Source of the DNA: Caldimonas sp.
Lineage (GTDB): Bacteria; Pseudomonadota; Gammaproteobacteria; Burkholderiales; Burkholderiaceae_C
Assembly: GCA_030150305.1 (NCBI GenBank)
Contig: JASLGD010000369.1
Location: 1 to 9,066 of the forward strand
DNA: 9,066 nt
Direction: 5' to 3'
The notes under the pieces were generated by a model. It was not told the DNA's origin. It saw nothing but the letters and a program-made list of their open reading frames with translations, and did not search any database. The position numbers and the translations under genes are program-made. This document shows positions 6,390 to 9,066 of this stretch, in pieces (positions within the stretch are counted from its first letter, which is position 1; every line of letters begins with the position of its first letter).

Positions 6390-7291
6390 GCGCCGTTCCG
6401 CCGATCGCAACGACGGTCGTCGCGTCGCCGCCGTCGCCGGCGCGCGAGCTCTGGCGCGACTTCCGCAGGAACCGCGGCGCGATGATCGGCCTCGTCGTCC
6501 TCGTCGCGCTCGTCTTCTGCGCCGTCTTCGCCGACGTCATCGCGCCGTACTCGCCGAGCGAGCAGTTCCGCGACGCGACGCTGCGCCCGCCTTCGCTGAC
6601 GCCGATCGGCGGCCACGTCTTCGTCCTCGGCACCGACCCGGTCGGGCGCGACATCCTTTCGCGCCTCATTCACGGCACGCGGCTGTCGCTCTTCATCGGC
6701 GTCGTCGCGGTCGGCCTGTCGCTCACCGGCGGCGTCGTCCTCGGGCTGATCGCGGGCTTCTGGCGCGGCCGCCTCGGCGAGTACGTCGTCATGCGGCTGA
6801 TGGACGTCATGCTCGCGCTGCCGAGCCTCTTGCTCGCGGTCGCGGTCGTCGCCGTGCTCGGGCCCGGGCTCGCCAACGCGATGTACGCGATCGCGATCGT
6901 CATGCTGCCGCACTTCGTGCGGCTCACGCGCGGCGCCGTGCTCGGCGAGCTCGCCAAGGACTACGTGCAGGCGTCGCGCCTCGCGGGCGCGGGAACGCTG
7001 CGCCTGATGTTCGACACCGTGCTGCCGAACTGCGCGGCGCCGCTGATCGTGCAGGCGACGCTCGGCTTCTCGTCGGCGATCCTCGACGCCGCCGCGCTCG
7101 GCTTCCTCGGCCTCGGCGCGCAGCCGCCGACTCCCGAGTGGGGCTCGATGCTCGCGAGCGCGCTCGAGTTCATCCAGAGCGCGTGGTGGGTCGTGACGCT
7201 GCCCGGGCTCGCGATCCTCGTCACCGTTCTTGCGTTCAATCTCACCGGCGACGGCCTGCGCGACGCGCTCGACCCGAGGTTGAAGCGATGA
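6386..7291 (+). CDS. dppC: Dipeptide ABC transporter permease DppC
   Basis: This encodes a 301-residue inner-membrane permease, the partner of DppB. A cytoplasmic lead (ELWRDFRRNRGAMIG, 21-35) enters the first helix (to about 52), followed by IAPYSP. The OppC/DppC signature LGTDPVGRDILSRLIHGTRLSL is present at 81-102. After several helices comes the EAA loop, about 184-206 (VLGELAKDYVQASRLAGAG), which docks onto DppD and DppF. The ending GDGLRDALDPRLK is typical. The ATG overlaps the dppB stop by four bases, and its own stop overlaps the dppD start in the same way (7288-7291). No strong ribosome binding site is seen, so translation is probably coupled to dppB. The N-terminal Pro/Ala/Ser-rich stretch (residues 4-19) is probably cytoplasmic and disordered. 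Confidence 0.94.
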   Translation: MSAVPPIATTVVASPPSPARELWRDFRRNRGAMIGLVVLVALVFCAVFADVIAPYSPSEQFRDATLRPPSLTPIGGHVFVLGTDPVGRDILSRLIHGTRLSLFIGVVAVGLSLTGGVVLGLIAGFWRGRLGEYVVMRLMDVMLALPSLLLAVAVVAVLGPGLANAMYAIAIVMLPHFVRLTRGAVLGELAKDYVQASRLAGAGTLRLMFDTVLPNCAAPLIVQATLGFSSAILDAAALGFLGLGAQPPTPEWGSMLASALEFIQSAWWVVTLPGLAILVTVLAFNLTGDGLRDALDPRLKR

Positions 7292-8274
7292 GCGCCACCC
7301 CGCCCTTGCTCGAAGTCGAGCGCCTGACGGTCGAGTTCCCCGCCGGCGACGCGTCGCTCGTCGCCGTCGACGACGTCAGCTTCGCGGTCGATGCGGGCGA
7401 GGTCGTCGGCGTCGTCGGCGAGTCGGGATCGGGCAAGAGCGTGACCGCGCTCTCGGTGCTCGGCCTCGTCGACGAGCCCGGGCGCGTGCGCGCCGAGCGG
7501 CTCGCGTTCGCCGGCCGCGACCTGCAGCGCATGACGGCGCGCGAGCGGCGCGCGCTGCTCGGGGGCGAGATCGGGATGATCTTCCAGGACCCGATGACGA
7601 GCCTCAACCCGTCGTTCACGGTCGCGTTCCAGCTGATGGAGGCGATCGGCCTGCACGAGGGCGGCTCGCGCCGGGCGCGGCGCGCCCGCGCGCTGCAGCT
7701 GCTGAAGGACGTCGAGATCGCCGACGCCGAGCGCCGCCTCGACGTCTTCCCGCACCAGCTCTCGGGCGGCATGAGCCAGCGCGTCATGCTCGCGATGGCG
7801 ATCGCGTGCAATCCGCGCCTCGTCATCGCCGACGAGCCGACGACCGCGCTCGACGTCACGGTGCAGGCGCAGATGCTCGCGCTGCTGCTGCGCCTGCAGC
7901 GCGAGCGCGGCATGGCGCTCGTGCTCATCACCCACGACCTCGGCGTCGTCGCCGAGGTCGCGCAGCGCGTCCTCGTCATGTACGCCGGCCAGATCGTCGA
8001 GAGCGCTGCGGCCGCCGACCTGTTCGCGGCGCCACGCCATCCGTACACCGAGGCGCTGCTCGCGTCGCTGCCGGAGCGAAACGCCGGCAACCGCCGGCTC
8101 GCGTCGCTGCCCGGCGTCGTTCCGGGAGCGTTCGATCGCCCCCGGGGCTGCCTGCTGTCGCCGCGCTGTCCGTACGTTCGCGAGCGCTGCCGCGAGACGC
8201 GACCGCCGCTGTTCGAGGTCGGCGCGAGCCGCGCCCGCTGCTACTACCCGCTCGGCGCGGAGCCGCGACCGTGA
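7288..8274 (+). CDS. dppD: Dipeptide ABC transporter ATP-binding protein DppD
   Basis: This encodes a 328-residue cytoplasmic ATPase, one of the two that drive the Dpp transporter. All ABC motifs are intact: Walker A GESGSGKS (44-51), Q-loop Q100 in FQDPMTSLNP, signature LSGGMSQR (158-165), Walker B LVIADEP (178-184), D-loop SALD-equivalent TALD (186-189) and H-loop H216 in ITHDLG. HPYTEALLASLP (251-262) begins the oligopeptide/dipeptide C-terminal extension. This holds four cysteines (288, 294, 301, 318), the arrangement reported to bind a [4Fe-4S] cluster in a bacterial DppD structure, so a cluster is plausible here. GAGG at 7276-7279 lies 8 bases before ATG 7288. The start overlaps the dppC stop and the stop overlaps the GTG of dppF. 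Confidence 0.95.
   Translation: MSATPPLLEVERLTVEFPAGDASLVAVDDVSFAVDAGEVVGVVGESGSGKSVTALSVLGLVDEPGRVRAERLAFAGRDLQRMTARERRALLGGEIGMIFQDPMTSLNPSFTVAFQLMEAIGLHEGGSRRARRARALQLLKDVEIADAERRLDVFPHQLSGGMSQRVMLAMAIACNPRLVIADEPTTALDVTVQAQMLALLLRLQRERGMALVLITHDLGVVAEVAQRVLVMYAGQIVESAAAADLFAAPRHPYTEALLASLPERNAGNRRLASLPGVVPGAFDRPRGCLLSPRCPYVRERCRETRPPLFEVGASRARCYYPLGAEPRP
8259..8262 (+). promoter_or_regulatory. Ribosome binding site supporting a GTG start for dppF
   Basis: GGAG lies 8 bases upstream of the GTG at 8271. With the GTGA overlap, this identifies a non-ATG start that simple ATG-based gene calling would miss. Confidence 0.5.
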
Positions 8275-9066
8275 CGAGCGCGCGCGACGACGGCAACGTC
8301 CTCGAGACGCACGGCGTGCAGAAGCACTACGTCGTCGCCGGCGGCCTGTTCGGCAAGCGGGCAACCGTGCGCGCTCTCGAGGACGTCTCGCTCGCGCTCG
8401 CGCCGGGGCGAACGCTCGCGGTCGTCGGCGAGTCGGGGTGCGGCAAGAGCACGCTCGCGCGCCAGATCGCGATGCTCGAGACGCCGACCGCTGGCCGCGT
8501 CGTCATCGCCGGCGTCGACGCGACCGCCGCCGACGCCGCAGCGCGCAAGGCGCTCCGCAAGGACGTGCAGATGGTGTTCCAGAACCCGTTCGCGAGCCTC
8601 AACCCGCGCAAGAAGATCGGCCAGGCGCTCGAGGAGCCGCTCGCGATCAACACGACGCTGACGCGCGCCGAGCGCGCCGAGCGCGGCCGCGCGATGCTCG
8701 CCCGCGTCGGCCTCGCGAACGAGCACTATCGCCGCTATCCGCACATGTTCTCGGGGGGCCAGCGGCAGCGCGTCGCGATCGCGCGCGCGCTGATGCTCGA
8801 GCCGCGCCTCGTCATCGCCGACGAGCCGGTCTCGGCGCTCGACGTCTCGGTGCAGGCGCAGGTGCTCAACCTGCTGATGGACCTGCAGGAGTCGACCGGC
8901 GTCGCGTACGTCTTCATCTCGCACAACCTCGCCGTCGTCGAGCGGATCGCCGACGAGGTCGTCGTCATGTACCTCGGCCGCGTCATGGAGCGCGCGCCGA
9001 AGGTCGCGCTCTTCGCAGCGCCGCGCCATCCGTACACGCGCGCGCTGCTCGCGAGCACGCCGCGCG
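8271..9066 (+). CDS. dppF: Dipeptide ABC transporter ATP-binding protein DppF (3' end beyond the window)
   Basis: These are the first 265 codons of the second Dpp ATPase; full-length relatives have about 330. The frame opens at GTG 8271, which overlaps the dppD stop (GTGA) like the other junctions of this operon. The N terminus reads VLETHGVQKHYVVAGGLFGK, the usual DppF/OppF start. The motifs are Walker A GESGCGKST (53-61), Q-loop Q104 in MVFQNPFASLNPRKKIG, signature FSGGQRQR (160-167), Walker B LVIADEP (180-186), SALD (188-191) and H-loop H218 in FISHNLAVVE. PRHPYTRALLAST, at the right edge, is the start of the C-terminal extension, so only about 65-70 residues are missing. It would pair with DppD in an asymmetric ATPase dimer. 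Nothing in the visible part suggests damage. Confidence 0.94.
   Translation, partial: MTSARDDGNVLETHGVQKHYVVAGGLFGKRATVRALEDVSLALAPGRTLAVVGESGCGKSTLARQIAMLETPTAGRVVIAGVDATAADAAARKALRKDVQMVFQNPFASLNPRKKIGQALEEPLAINTTLTRAERAERGRAMLARVGLANEHYRRYPHMFSGGQRQRVAIARALMLEPRLVIADEPVSALDVSVQAQVLNLLMDLQESTGVAYVFISHNLAVVERIADEVVVMYLGRVMERAPKVALFAAPRHPYTRALLASTPR

Noticed and set aside
4323..6410. The minus-strand frame upstream of the PEP-CTERM start, as a long N-terminal extension of that protein.
   Set aside because: It runs antisense through dppB, has no domain, and the signal peptide with its ribosome binding site places the real start at 5207.

Overview
The window is very GC-rich, and its genes use almost only G or C in third codon positions. 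It looks like a Gram-negative proteobacterial chromosome, probably a betaproteobacterium. The reasons are a periplasmic DppA-type binding protein that closely resembles the E. coli protein, a PEP-CTERM (exosortase-sorted) secreted protein, and HDOD and AEC proteins typical of that group. The taxon is inferred from remembered family similarity; no search was run.

Layout, left to right. Positions 1-60 hold the last 19 codons of a plus-strand reading frame that cannot be identified. Positions ~110-385 (minus strand) hold an isolated fragment of an alpha-D-glucose-phosphate-type phosphoglucomutase. It keeps the DGDGDRN metal-binding loop but has lost the catalytic-serine and sugar-binding parts, so I call it a gene relic. 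At 400-1368 (+) is an AEC-family (auxin efflux carrier type) membrane transporter. At 1449-2567 (+) is an HDOD-domain signalling protein with a Pro/Ala-rich linker. At 2661-4277 (+) is dppA, the dipeptide-binding protein. At 4323-5207 (-) is a PEP-CTERM exported protein. At 5382-9066 (+) are dppB, dppC, dppD and the first 265 codons of dppF, which runs off the right edge. The dppB-C-D-F genes are joined by 4-base stop/start overlaps (ATGA, ATGA, GTGA).

How the genes work together: DppA binds dipeptides in the periplasm, DppB and DppC form the inner-membrane channel, and DppD and DppF are the two ATPases. The set is complete except for the dppF 3' end. The main oddity is that the operon is split: a single gene of unrelated function, in the opposite orientation, lies between dppA and dppB. 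dppA therefore converges on the PEP-CTERM gene, across a structured 45-base gap, and the PEP-CTERM gene diverges from dppBCDF, across a 174-base gap that holds a strong hairpin and a small palindrome. The permease genes are thus likely to need their own promoter.

I saw no tRNA, rRNA, CRISPR array, insertion sequence or phage gene. I found no clear new biological system. The most worthwhile leads are the split dpp operon and the phosphoglucomutase relic. The many other very long open frames, on both strands, are artefacts of GC-rich sequence.
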